A stretch of DNA of 64,000 nt from Akebia trifoliata. Its lineage: Eukaryota; Streptophyta; Magnoliopsida; Ranunculales; Lardizabalaceae. The stretch is from NCBI GenBank assembly GCA_017979445.1, contig CM030711.1:3906001-3970000 (forward strand). Reading direction: 5' to 3'. Under the pieces are notes generated by a model. It worked only from the letters and a program-made list of their open reading frames with translations, made no database searches and had not been told where the DNA came from. The translations under genes were made by a program, and so were the position numbers. Positions 34,733 through 48,100 of the stretch are shown here, piece by piece; the first letter of the stretch is position 1, and each line of letters starts with the position of its first letter.

Positions 34733-35748
34733 AGAACATTTTTAAAAACCGAACGTCGCGCCTAGACGTTTCACTTGGCCATTTTTCTCTCCGTTTTCTC
34801 CTCTGGTTCTTCGTCTTCTCTCTCTCTGATTCTTCGTCTTCTCCCTCTCATTCTTCGTCTTCTCCCCTCTCATTTCTCTCTTGTGTGCTTGGGTGATTGA
34901 AAAGACATGTCGGGCGCGTGGATATTCGGATTTGGAGCGTTTTTGGTACTTCTTTGGATTACTCCTTCGATAGAGGTTAGTTCATCTTCTCCTTTTAGAT
35001 TTTACTTTTTGCAAACCTCTATCGCATGACCACTTGCTTCGAACAATCCATGACGGACACACAATCCTATTGAATGTATGCTTGTTAGACTAGAATTCTT
35101 GTTTATGTCCTTCGCCATGTTTGTCTTTTTGAAATGAAAACCCGATTGTATGCTTATCTCCGATATTTCTTTCACCTTGTTTGCGCACATGCGATCATGA
35201 AGTCCTATTATGTGTGCATTGTGACTTTGTTTCATTTTTCATGCTCTTTTTGATGTCTTCGTTGCTTGTGAAATGTTCAAGGCACGATTATTGCAATTTA
35301 TTATTTTGTTTCGCATGCTTTTGCTCTTTTAGAACCCGTTGGATTTGCTTTGGACTTTGGAGTAGGTTCCTTAGATGTAGGTGAGATTTATTGGCGGTGG
35401 GCTTTGGAAAATGATTGGGACAATGGTTAAGCAATTGGATGGGGTGATTTGAGTGCTATTAGGGAAGGCTAGGCGTAGGTTGGGATTGGCTTTCGAGGTT
35501 TGAGGTGGTGAGTTATGGTTATTGGAGAGAGACAGGTGGAGCTTGATTGGTGGGGGGTACTCGAGGTGATGGTGTAGCTTCGATCAGTGGGGTGACTTGC
35601 GAGGGTCAAGGTTTGGTTTGGTTTAGGTTGGTTTGGTGGGTTTGAATAGGGTCGTTGCTTTGGTTTTTGGCTTAGGTCAATGGGTTCGATCGCCGTTAGG
35701 ATTTTGGTTTGAGTGGGCATTTTATTGGGTGGTGGATTTTTCATGTAG

Positions 35749-38261
35749 ATGGCGCGTACTCGTGGGAGTAGGGCTGCATTGATCGGCGAGTCTGGAGATA
35801 GACCAGCTACGAGGACTCGATATGAGCAGGAGACAGTGAGGGTGCCACCGGTAGAGGAGGCGACACAGTCCTCATCTAGCAGCTCTTCTTCAGAGAGCGA
35901 GGCAGAGGTCGGCGTCTCTAGACGTCGGTCTGCTGTCCGACGAGTGCCTGGGAGGAGTAGGACTGCAGAGGCGGCAGGCAGAGGTGGTGGTGGCCGAGGT
36001 GATGGTGGTAGTAGCAGTGGTGGCAGAGGTGACGGTAGTGGAGAGGGTGGTAGTGGTGGTCGAGGTGATAGTGGTAGCCGAGGTCGAGGGGTAGAGGGAG
36101 CTCGTGCTTCGATTCCCGCAGAGGCCAGAGAGGGTGTAGCGGATACTCCTCTTCTCACTGGATTGAGTAGGCACGTCTCGATGTACGTACGGATGGACGT
36201 GCCAACTCCTTACCCATCCAGCAGCTACAGGGGCAGTTGGAGGACTTTTATGCTGGAGTTCACCCAGTTTACTGAGGATCTGAGGGGTCAGTTTACTCGG
36301 GCCGGCTTCGGAGCTTTCTTGAGGATTCCATATTTTAGGTCAGACCGACCTATTTTTGTTGCGATGATGGAGAGGTGGTTTCCGGCTACGCACACATTTC
36401 ATATGCCAGAGACCGAGATTGGCATCAGGCCATCCGATTTTGTGACCATCACCGGGATCTCTATGGAGGGAGAGGCCATTTTTCCTCATATGCTGCCATT
36501 AGATGAGGTTGCCGAGTTGATTGGGGCTCCTTATATTCCGGCTGGCGAGGTCGGCAAACTGCATAGGCTGGGCATGCGGTTTTTGTGGTCGACCCTAGGT
36601 CAGCGGGGTCGGACCGTGAGGCGAGGAGATGCCGATTTTGCTGCAGTTTTCCGCCTCAGTTTTCTCTTTTGTTGGGGAGTTGCTTCTTCTTGGAGGACGA
36701 CTCCACTGTGATGACATGGTTTCTCCCTTTTCTTCGAGACATCCGCCGAGTAGCTACCTATGACTGGGGGAGTCTGATTTATGGCACCATCTTTGGTGGC
36801 CTAGATCGTATCGTGGAGGGTATCACTTCCCCAGGTGGTGGTATCTCTGCCAGGTTCTTCTGGCCTTTTATCGAGGTACTTTCCTTCTCGAATTTTTAAC
36901 ATTTTGTCTCTTCCGATGATTGGTCTGATCTCGTTGCTTTCTTTTCCTCCAGCTTTTTTGTACATGTTCACTTCCCATATTATCTACCTGAGATGCGCCA
37001 TCCAGATGAGGGCTATCCCCTAGGTGCTTTTTTGGGCGACTCGAGACGGGCGTACTATCAAGAGCAATGCCCGTAGCGCTCGGGCCCACTTTGACAGGTG
37101 CAGGCTTCATGAGGTGAGTAACTTCTTTTGGTTTGTAGCACTAGAGCTTCTTTCCAATGTGTTAGAATCTCATTGTTTCCCTTCTTTTTGTTGTGCAGGT
37201 ATTTTCAGTTACTTTTCCGGGCCTTCCTCAGTCGGTCCAGGAGCGCCGAGAGGTGTGGGCAGCCTTCGATCGAGACATGCGACGAGAGCTCTATCCTTGC
37301 TTCATTGGTCGTCTCCACTATGTGTATTACTTTGGGGAGCGGCTATTCTTTCAGCATGACCGGTCTCTTAGTATCCCCGCAGCTCCGGTGACGCCTTCTT
37401 CTGTGGATCTGTCGGCTGAGGAGTACTTAGCCCAGGTCGGTGGGGTACCAGCGCGAGGGCTTCTAGTGGAGGGTGATTATATCAGTTGGTTTAGGACCGC
37501 CTCCATTGGTTGCCTGATGCCTGCTATGCCCATGCGTGCTGGGGTTACTGAGATCGGTGGAGTCTTTATCCGGGAGCACGATGACACCGTGAGTCCTAAC
37601 TTTTCTCTTCTTCTTATCTTCTGATTTTCCATGTCTGTTCAAGTCTAATTTGCTACTTTTTCCTCAGATTGATGATCTGCGTCGCCTCCGGGAGGGGTAC
37701 AGTGTGATCGAGGTCCAGGCGGCCCGTTGTGCTGAGATGGAGGCTCGGTGGAGAACGGCTCAGGCGGAGGTGGCAGCTCAGGCTGAGCGCATCCATGAGT
37801 TAGAGATGAGGCTGGCTATGAGGGAGTCTCGTGCCCAGGCTGAGATGGTACGTTTTTCTTTCCCTTATCTCTTTCAATTCCGTATTTCTATCACTGTAGG
37901 CTGATTGCTTTGTTTTCATGTGATGTTTCAGGACTATCATCGACGCCATGATGGGGCCAGCACATCTGCTCATCCACCTCCCCCTACTCAGGTACATTTA
38001 ATTCCAGTTATCTTCTTTCGCTTGCATATTTGCCTGTCATTTGAGTGCATTTGTTTATCTTTTCAGGCTTCGGATGGCGCCGGACCTTCTACCCGACCTC
38101 CAGCTTTTACCATGGATTCTTCTGATATGGGCTTGGGGATGCATGATCTGCCTGCCTCTTCGGGTACCGGCTCTGTCTTCTCCGGTCTGAGAGACGTGGA
38201 TCTATCTGGCGTTGACTCTGCTGCTCGTGATGCTCCTGGATCAGATGACGATAGATCTTAG
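35749..38261 (+). pseudogene. Mobile-domain gene, second assembled copy, frameshifted
   Basis: Same six exons as the copy at 23771 (35749-36875, 36953-37113, 37199-37588, 37668-37847, 37932-37991, 38067-38261). Three single-base length changes break the frame. One base is missing near 36665, one T is added just after the exon-2 acceptor (T run at 36954-36959), and one T is added near 37029. There is also a 3-bp loss near 36833. Exons 3 to 6 are intact, and splice sites are all kept. Several missense changes sit in the first 30 codons. All three frame-breaking changes are in or next to homopolymers, so sequencing error is as likely as decay. Confidence 0.85.
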
Positions 38262-38493
38262 GATATGCTTATGAACATTTGAAACATATGTATATATTCT
38301 TTTCGTATTTTGTGCACATTGTATAACCCATTTTGATTATATATATGACATTGTTTATTTCATTTTGGGTCCTTCGTGAAATTATGATTGAAACCATCGT
38401 GGAACAATTGGGGTGGCAACCTCAAATAACTAGGGTTTATGGGTCCCTTCATGTATCAACTCATGTATCCATTCAACATCTTGGAAGTACTGG

Positions 38494-38666
38494 TCCGTGC
38501 ATGAAACACGGACTGCGCTAATTTTGAACGGTCCGTGCTTCATGTACGGACTGTTTGAATTTTGAAAGGTCCGTGCTTCATGTACGGACTGTTTGAATTT
38601 TGAACGGTCCGTGCTTGAAGCACGGACTCAAGTGAATTTACTTAGTCCGTACTCCATGTACGGACC
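38494..38666. repeat. 38-bp-period palindrome array between the antisense genes (second copy)
   Basis: Five units in the same phase and sequence as 26518-26690. Confidence 0.85.
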
Positions 38667-38758
38667 AGAACCGTTTATTTTGCCTTTTACCTCACAGGCC
38701 CTCATTTGATCATTCTCTTTCACGATTTTGGTTATTTTACACACACACTAGGGCATCA

Positions 38759-40432
38759 ATGGAGCCCACTCATGCTTTGGAGGATTCCACCAACTTTGAC
38801 ATTACGGTTGGAAGCTCATCTCCCGCTCTTGAAGGTAACTTCAACCTTCCCAATCTCAAAAGGTACGCCGTTATAGACCCATTTTTACATCAATGGCTTA
38901 GTTCTATGACTCATGAAGAGAAAATTAGGTGGGATTCCAACAAGCTTGGTTTCACTCTCTCTTTGTCGAAGGTCACTATCATGTGGGACTTGATAGAGGC
39001 TCTTATGGGATTTTGGGTCCCGGAGCTCAATTTGTTTCGTTTTGGAGACAAAGAATGACTCCTACGATTGAAGAATTTGAGCGCATACTTGGCCTTTGCC
39101 AATCGCCTCGGGTGGTTGTACCACCCTTGCGTGAAAGTCATAGAAAAGAAGCGTCGGGATTCTTTGGGGTCACCAAGCAACAATTAGGACGGGTGGATGG
39201 AGACCCGAATCTCCTCAAGGTTTCTAAAGAATTTTTGCTTCGATGGCTTGGGGACATGGATTCTCCATCTCGATTTGATATTTTGACGTTGATAGTAGTG
39301 AACCAACTCTTGTTTCCTCCCTGGAACGATGAGTATGTGAATCTAGCTTTGATAAGCGTCCTCGACCAAGTTCGTCAAGGTTTTAGGTTGGCTCCTATGC
39401 TTCTAGGAGAAACCTATTTGTCTCTCACGGCTTGTTCGAGCGGGAGAGAGCGAGTATATCATGGGTGTGCTCCATTGTTGCAGGTAATGTCTTTTTCAAA
39501 TTTGGAAATCTTATGATTCGAGTTGAAGCCTTTTAAATTTTGAAGCGTTATGATTAGAGTTGACTTCCCTTTTTGTGCAGCTTTGGTTCTTCGATCATTT
39601 GGCTTTGACTGCACCTATTAGTCGCCCTTTCAACGTCCATGCTGATTTAGTGGCTTTGATGAACAAAAGGAGACCTCCTGTCCATTCTGGTGGCAAGTTG
39701 GGTTGGTTTGAAGGTTTGCAAGGTATGCCAGATGAAGAGATACGTTGGTTAGGCACCTTCCAGCCCTCAGCTTCACCGGTTCTCTCATTCTCAAAAAGTT
39801 GTTTTGCCGTATTGATTGGATTGACTGGGGCCACTCACTACATCCCTCTTCGCGTGTTGCGGCAATTTGGCGAGGAACAGGGTATAGTGACTCATGGAGA
39901 TTTTGGAGAACTGATCGGGTCTTTTTTCTCCTTCTCCCCCTCATGGCAATTGCGTAATCGGTTAGAGAAAGCTTGGAAGGGCGTGGTGACTCTTGAACAT
40001 CCTGTATTTCCAAGTTATTCTTTTCACAACTACCAACTCTGGATGCAACAACAGATTGCTGAGAGAACTTGTGCCATGCCTTCGGTTCAAGGGACGTCTT
40101 CTGGTTCTCGTTCTTCTGACCACCGTGATCGATGGCGGAGATGAAGGATCTCATAAGCGGATTGAGAAGATTTGGCTACGTTCTGAAATGATCTGAAGGA
40201 CCAGATAGCTCGACTCGAGTCTTTGAAGAATGAAGAGTCTTCTATTCTGAGGGCAGAGATCGAGGATCTCCGGGAAAGGCTTGCCCAGGGTCCTTGTTTT
40301 GATGCCTTTGCATCTTACCTGGTGAGCCGTGATGCTTCGGATGCCGAGGTGGTAATGATGGGACAAGCTGCCCGCATTCGTGCCTTAGAAGAGAGACTTG
40401 ATTCTTTCTTCATTTCTCGTCGAGATGTGTGA
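38759..40432 (+). pseudogene. DUF7745-like gene, second assembled copy, frameshifted
   Basis: Exons 38759-39483 and 39581-40432 correspond to 26782-27504 and 27602-28456. One base is lost near 39053 (GACAAAGAATGA, which creates an immediate stop), and three single-base losses lie near 40133, 40149 and 40186. Three extra bases near 39320 restore a Pro-Trp pair absent from the other copy. Splice sites are retained. Confidence 0.85.
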
Positions 40433-40876
40433 TTGGCACCATTTTTTTTTTTTTTTTTCTTTTCTTTTGCAAAACGTAATGTGAAACTTTTTGAAATGAA
40501 AGGAAAATAGGTTTTTTACTTACTTGGCCTCAGGTGTATCTATTGCTTTGAAAACATGATGTTTGGAGAAGTCCTAGATTTTTCATCATCGGCCCAAAAT
40601 AGTAGTTTTGAAAACATTTGAATTTTTTGGTGATTTGTCTTTGTCGAATTGATATTGTAGATCCAAAATATGAAGACTTTTCGAAAAACCTTTGTTATCT
40701 CGATGATATTCGGGTTTTTGCCAACTACTGAGGATATAGATGTCAGCAGTTCTCAAGCTCTTTTTAGAGTCATCCCCAGTGCCCCAGTACTGGGTGAATA
40801 TCGATTGAGCATGGGACTTGGGATTTTGGGAATTTTCGCCGTTCACAGTTTATACTCATGCGGGCCAGGAGTTGCT

Positions 40877-40927
<51 letters not shown>

Positions 40928-41780
40928 ATTCCCTTATTGCCCCTGGTGCCAGTTACGGTTTTCACCAGACCCGGTTTCCACATTTTTACGCATCGATGCC
41001 TTTTTGGGTTTTCATCGTGCCGGTGGTTTTGATCTTGCCATAATCTGATTCTTTTACTCATAGCGCCCTTTCGGGTTTTCACTATGCCCTTTCAGACTAT
41101 GCTTGTATTTTTTTGGATTTTTACATTGCAAATCTTGTTTGGAGCCTCTGTGTCTCTGTGGCTTGGTGACTCAAGTTGAGCTGCAAGATCGGCGACTCTA
41201 CTCTTGTAGTGGTACTCTTTCTTGAGTAACAGATCTAGATTCCCCTCTCGAGTTTGCTGACGACTATTCGTGGCTCGGCAACTCAAGTTGAGCCGCGAGA
41301 TCAATTACTCTACACTTCGAGTACTCTCTTTTTTTTCGAATATACGACCTGGACTCCCCTCTCGCGTCTTCCAACGACTAATAAGATTTGAGGTCCGGAT
41401 CAAGCTGCCAGATCATTGGTGCTGCCACCGTCATTATGATGCTTTAGAACATTCCCTGATCCGAAAGGTCTTTTAATGGGACGAAGTGTTGGCTAAGGCT
41501 GAGTGTAGTGGAAAGGTACAAAAAGGTTAAGGTAGGTTCGTCTAGAGTGGGTTAGACTTGGGGTTCGTCTATTTTTGTTTCGAAAAGGTGATCTATGTCT
41601 CCTCCCAGCGTCTCTCGAACTTGTTTAGGCTGGAGATTTGGGTCGAGCTCAGATCAAGTGTCCGAGTTTTTGAATTTTTTGATTTTTTTTTGGTATTTTA
41701 GCCGTTCACAGTTTATCCTCATGCGGGCCAGGAGTATCTGATGCTTTGACTTTTTGATTTTCTTTTCTTTTGTCTTTTTT

Positions 41781-41821
<41 letters not shown>

Positions 41822-41929
41822 TTGACCCCCAGTCTTGGGTTAAGAAATGAACGTGATGGCTCAAAGGGGTTGACTAGGGTTAGATAGTTTGTTTGGGATA
41901 GCAAAGATGGCCTTTCGTCATCTCAGGGT
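40433..41929. other. Element non-coding region, second assembled copy
   Basis: Same as 28457-29958, with different T-run lengths (about 40879-40926 and 41783-41818). No gene. Confidence 0.6.
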
Positions 41930-42108
41930 CAGATCTCAGGCGTAGTATTTCTTAACGGTGTCAGCATTGATCGGTTGAGGGAAGACTTGTCCGTCCATTT
42001 CTGTAAGGATCAAAGCTCCTCCCGTCATCACCTTCTGCACAATGAATGGTCCCTCGTAATTTGGTCTGAATTTTCCCCTAGCATCTTCTTGTATTGGTAA
42101 GATCTTTT

Positions 42109-45100
42109 TCAAGACAAGGTCTCCTGGTGAGAAATTCCGAGGTTTGACTTTCTTGTTGTAAGCCCGTGCAATTCGCCGTTGGTAAATTTGACCATGACAG
42201 ATAGCTGCGAGACGCTTCTCTTCAATTCAATTAGATTTAATTGATCAAATCGAGCTTGAACCCATTCTGTTTCATCCAACTCTGCTTCTTTTAAGATCCG
42301 GAGGGAGGGAATCTCAACCTCGACGGGTAAGACTGCTTCCATTCCATACACCAATGAGTACGGAGTTGCCCCAGTTGAGGTTCGAAATGAAGTCCGATAA
42401 GCGTGAAGGGCGAAAGGCAACATGTCGTGCCAATCTTTGTAGGTGACTGCCATTTTCTCGATGATTCTTTTGATGTTTTTGTTGGCAGCCTCAACTGCTC
42501 CATTCATTTTGGGCCTGTAAGGGACAGAGTTGTGATGAGTGATCTGAAAGTCCTCGCACATCTTGATCATGTCCTTGTTTTTGAAGTTCTTGGCGTTGTC
42601 CGTCACTAATCCACTAGGAAGTCCGTATCTGCAGATAATATTGTTCTTGACAAATTTCAGAACACTGCTCTTTGTGACGTTGGCATAAGAAGCGGCCTCT
42701 ACCCATTTCGTAAAGTAATCGATAGCGACTAGGATGAAGCGGTGCCCATTTGAAGCTTTTGGCGAAATCTGTCCAATGACGTCCATGCCCCAGAGTGAGA
42801 AGGGCCAAGGAGTAGTCATATTGTGCAATTCTGATGGTGGCGCGTTGATCTTATTGGCATAGATCTGGCAGAGATGGCATTTACGGACGTGTTGATAACA
42901 GTCACTTTCCATGGTTGTCCAGTAATATCCCATTCTCATGACCTTTTTAGCAAGCATGTGACCATTCATGTGAGGTCCGCAGACTCCACCATGTACGGTT
43001 TCGATCAGTCGTTTTGCTTCTAGTTCTGCCACACATCGGAGTAAGACTTCATGATGTGATTTCTTGTACAGAATGCCATTGCTTAGGAAGAATTGGCCTG
43101 CTAGCTTCTGGATAGTCCTTCGATCATTAGACGTTGCATCTGATGGGAGAGTTCGATCTTCGATGTAGGCTTTGATGTCTGAGTACCAAGGTTTTTCTTC
43201 AGATTCTTCGACTTCGACGGGTAGGCAGTAAGCTGGCTCGTCTTGAAGTCCAATCTCAATAGGATCAATGACTAAATCCTCTGAGATACTGATCATGGAA
43301 GCGAGCGTTGCTAGTGCATCAGCAAATTGATTCTTAGCTCTCGGCATATAAGTGAAGGAGATTCTATCGAAGCATGAGCTTAGTTCTTCTAGATACTCGT
43401 GGTAAGGGATCAATCTCTGCTCTCGAGTCTTCCATTCTCCAGTCGTCTGATAGACTACTAGGCTTGAATCTCCGAAAACATCGATCTCATCTACCTCGAG
43501 ATCCAGTGCTGCTTTCAGCCCTGCTATGCATGCTTCGTATTCAGCCTCGTTGTTGGAACATTGGAACTTTAGTCTGATTGCAATTGGCACGTGAGACCCG
43601 TCTGGTTTGATCAAGACTGCCCCTATTCCGTTTCCTTTTTGATTTGCTGCTCCGTCGAAATACATTTTCCAACCTGGTTCTTCATCATCGTCCTCAATCT
43701 CAGTGAGCAATATGGCTTCGTCAGGAAAGTTTGTCTTCAATGGTTCGTAATCAGGTAATGGATGCTCGGCTAAATGGTCGGCAATGGCTTGCCCCTTGAT
43801 GGCCTTTTGAGTGACATAGGTGATGTCGAACTCAGATAATAGTAATTGCCACTTTGCAGTACGACCTGTTAGTGCTGGTTTTTCAAAGAGATACTTGAGC
43901 GGATCCATTCGAGCAATGAGCATAGTCGAGTAGCTGAGGAGGTAGTGGCGCAGTCGTTGAGATGCCCAGACCAATGCACAACAAGTCTTCTCGAGTGCCG
44001 AATACTTTGTCTCATAATCAGTGAACTTTTTGCTGAGATAGTAAATGGCTTGCTCTTTTCTACCTGACTCATCGTGTTGTCCCAGTACACAGCCCATAGA
44101 CGTTTCTTGCACCGAGATGTACATCAGTAAGGGTCGTCCTGGCGTAGGAGGAACCAAGACCGGTGGATTGAGCAAATATTTCTTTATCTTGTCGAAGGCT
44201 TCTTGACAGTCTTCGTTCCATGCTTTCGGCATATCTTTTCTGAGCAGCTTAAATACTGGTTCGCAAATAGGCGTGAGTTGCGCAATGAATCTGCTGATAT
44301 ACTGTATTCTACCCAGAAATGCTCGGACATCCTTTTCTGACACCGGTGCTTTCATTTCGAGAATGTACTTGGTCTTTGCTGGATCTATCTCGATGCCTCT
44401 TCTACTGACGATAAAACCCAATAACTTGCCTGATGTTGCCCCGAAGACACACTTTGCTGGATTGAGCCTTAAGCTGTATTTCCTTAGCCTGTCGAACAAT
44501 TTCTTGAGATTTATCAGATGATCTTCTTCTACGCCCGATTTAGCGATCATGTCATCCACGTAGACTTCCATTTCTTTGTGGATCATATCGTGGAATAAAG
44601 CCGTCATTGCACGTTGATAGGTTGCCCCTGCGTTTTTAAGCCCAAACGGCATGACTTTGTAATGAAAAGTACCCCAGGGTGTAATGAATGCTGTTTTCTC
44701 TTGGTCTTCTTCTGCCATTTTTATCTGATTGTACCCGGAGAACCCATCCATGAATGAGAACATACCATGCCCTGCTGTGCTATCGACTAGAGTGTCGATG
44801 TGAGGTAATGGAAAATCATCCTTAGGACTGGCTTTGTTCAAATCCCGATAGTCGACACACATTCTTACTTTCCCGTCCTTCTTTGGCACCGGAACGACAT
44901 TGGCTAGCCATTCAGGGTACGTGGATACCGCGAGAAATCCTGCTTGGAACTGCTTCATCACTTCGTCTTTGACTTTGAGTGTCCATTCTGGCTTAAGTCT
45001 TCTTAATTTTTGCTTGATCGGCTTGCTCCCAGGAGCGATCGGCAGTTTGTGAACAACGAGATCTGTGTCCAAACCAGGCATATCTTTGTAGGACCAGGCG

Positions 45101-48100
45101 AAGATGTCTTGATAATTACGCAATAGTTCGATCATTTCTTCTTTTTGCTGAGGGGTTAACAAGGCTCCGATTTTTACAACACGTGGGTCATCTTCAGTGC
45201 CGAGATTAACTGAGTCTGTATCCTCAATGTTTGGCTGAACACCCTTTTCATGTCGTTCTAACAGGTCCTTGATTTCTTTAGGAGGGTATTCCACTTCGTC
45301 CTCAGACTCTTCTTCAATTCCCATGAGATCGAAGTCGAGTTCAAGATCGAAGTCATACTCATCCTTTTCATATTCTGTTCTGTCCAAAGGTCCATTCGAT
45401 TGAGACAAATCCCTTAAATTTTGAGAAAACTCTTTTTTTGGTTTTTGAAATATATCTGTTTTTTTGAAATTTTGAAAACTTTTTGATTTTTTTGTTTTTT
45501 GAAGACTTTTCGATTTTTTTGATTTTTGAAGAATTTTTGATTTTTTTGATTTTTGAATGCTATTTTCCGGACATCTGAAATAAGAAGAACAATCATGCAT
45601 TAGTAAAGATAGGGAGCCCTCAAAACAGTCTTTACCCGAGGACGAGGGCTCGTTATGATCCTCGGGCAAACTGGTGCCGCCTAACGGCGTTTTTTTTTTG
45701 GAGGCCTCGACAGCCTCGAATGTCAATGGGAATTCTTCCCAATTGTGCAGTGTCTCCCCTACTCTGAGGGGGCGGATGAGATGTGAAGGTGATGTGTTGG
45801 GTGATTTGGTTGATGGTTCGGAGATAACCATGATCTCCGTTTGATTGTTGTTGTTGTCAGGTTGGGGCACAGTCCCTCCCAAACTCGGTGGGATGACGAC
45901 TGATGCCCAGTCAATGCCCTTTGGAAAGGGTGATTTGTTCCCTTGGTCAGTAGTGATTTTGACTTTGATGAATGTTGGCATGGTCTCTAATGGACTTTTC
46001 TCGGAATCCCCATTGAACAAAACGTCAATGCCTTCTACGAAGGATGGTTGGGACTCGACGATTGGGTCTTTGCGAATGTGCACGGGCTTGAGATTTACCG
46101 TTTTTGACCTTTTAGCCGTTGGTGGTTCTGATAAGCCCTCAGGTCTGATATGGGATTTCGGGAAGCTTACGCTGATGTGAGGGACTCGGCCCGGGTTCCA
46201 GACATTCGATTCCCGATTTTGCTTTCTTGCTAGTCGAAGTTCTTTCTTCTTTTCTTTCATTTCTGCTATGTCTTTCTTTGTGGGCCTGAACCCTAGACCA
46301 AAATAAGGAGTATATTTGCTTGCTTCGACTGGTGTAGCTCTTCCTTTTCCCCCTGGTCCTAACCCTTGCTTGGGCCGGTAACCTCCCCTTTTCATGACCC
46401 GACCAACCATAATGTTCGCTCTCGATAGCTTTGCCTTTACATTCTCCTTTCCTTTCTCGATGTGGTTGACAGCCGCAAATTGATACGAATGGTAGAGTGC
46501 CTTGTCCTTCGTCATCTCTATATCAATGAAAGGCACGTCTGGGGCTCTCCCCGCTGGAATAAGGTTCTCTGCCAATACTGATACCATCCTTTGCCCCATG
46601 ATAAATTTGACTCTTTGGTGCAACGAGGAAGGCACAGCCCCGGCAGTATGGATCCAAGGCCTACCCAGTAACAAGTTGAAGGTCGTTGGTATTTCCATGA
46701 CTTCAAACGTCACTTCAAAGGTGCAAGGTCCTATTGTGATTGGTAGGTTCACCTCGCCCAACGAGTCCCTTTTCGAACTATCGAATCCTCGAACAACCTT
46801 ATTATTGGGTTTCACATACGACCAATCGGCGTTCAGCTTTCTGAAGGTCTCAAGTGGACAAACATTAAGCGCTGAGCCATTGTCAATCAGCACCCTGGCA
46901 ACCATCATGCCCTTGCATATGACCATAATGTTCAGTGGCTCGACATGCCCCGTCCCCTCAGGCGTAAACTCACTTTCAGTGAAGATAATAGGATTGTGGG
47001 CTATGATTTGGCCAACTGTTTGCTCTAACTGCGCTGGTGTCGTGGTCGAAGGTACATGTGATCCTCTTAGGACTTTTAACAATGCATTTTGGTGTTCTTC
47101 CGATTTTTGCATTAGTCCTAGGATGCTGACTTGATCTGGCTGCTTGTTCAATCTGTCTATTATGTTATGCTCTCTCTTGAGGATGAGCTTAATAAAGTCA
47201 GTGGCTTCTTTGTCTGTCACTTTTGCTTCAGCTTTTTTATCTGCTGCTTTCACCTCCTCTTTCTTCTGGTCATTCTCGTCCATCTTGCCCTTTCCTTTTT
47301 CCTTCCTTTTTTCCTCCTCTGTCGTTTCTTCAGTCTTTTCCTTGATGCTTACCCCCTTTGTTAGTATTTTTTTGCATCTCCCTGTCTTTGTCATATTACC
47401 GATATCGGCCACCATTGCTTTCTTCATTGTTTCGACCCCGGCGGTTGTGGTGATGGTAGTCTCATAACTCCAAGGAACTGCCTGGAGAGAGCTATAGGGG
47501 AATGGCTTAGGTGAATGTATGGTCATGGGGGGTGGATCGGGTTTCATATTGAGAATGAGAGGAGGTAGTGATGATTTGGGTGTAGTGATGGTAGGGGAAG
47601 TTATGTGAGGAGTCGATGGAGTATATGGAATGACGAGTGGTGGACGTGGAGATGAAGTATATGGTATATGGAGGGGGGGTCGAGTTGATCCTCGGGAATA
47701 TGGTGGTGCGTAGGGTATAACAAGGGGAGGCCTGGTTGAATTTTGATGATGGGGTGATCCGTAAGGTATGACTAAAGGAGGTTGGGTAGTAGCATTTTGA
47801 TGAGTGGGATGGATGGTGAGGTCGGCTAATCTGAGTGGTAGTGAATTTTGGGGTGAGTTGGTTGTGTAATGGTTGACTGTGCTGACTGTTGGTGCTTCTG
47901 ATCCTTGAGTTAGATGGACCCTGATTTTGGACCCGATAGGTGCTATCAGATCCGAAGGATTAAAGTAGAGTTCTCCACAGATGACATTTACCCTGTGCCC
48001 ACTCCCCTCTCCATTGTGGGTAGGTAGGGGGTTTTGGTTGATATTCTGTTGTTGGGGTGGGTTGGGAGGCCCATCCAGGATAAGAGCCTTCTTGTCAATC

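Noticed and set aside
46502..47134. Plus-strand ORF of 210 codons
   Set aside because: It is the shadow of the protease region of the gag-pol frame on the minus strand.
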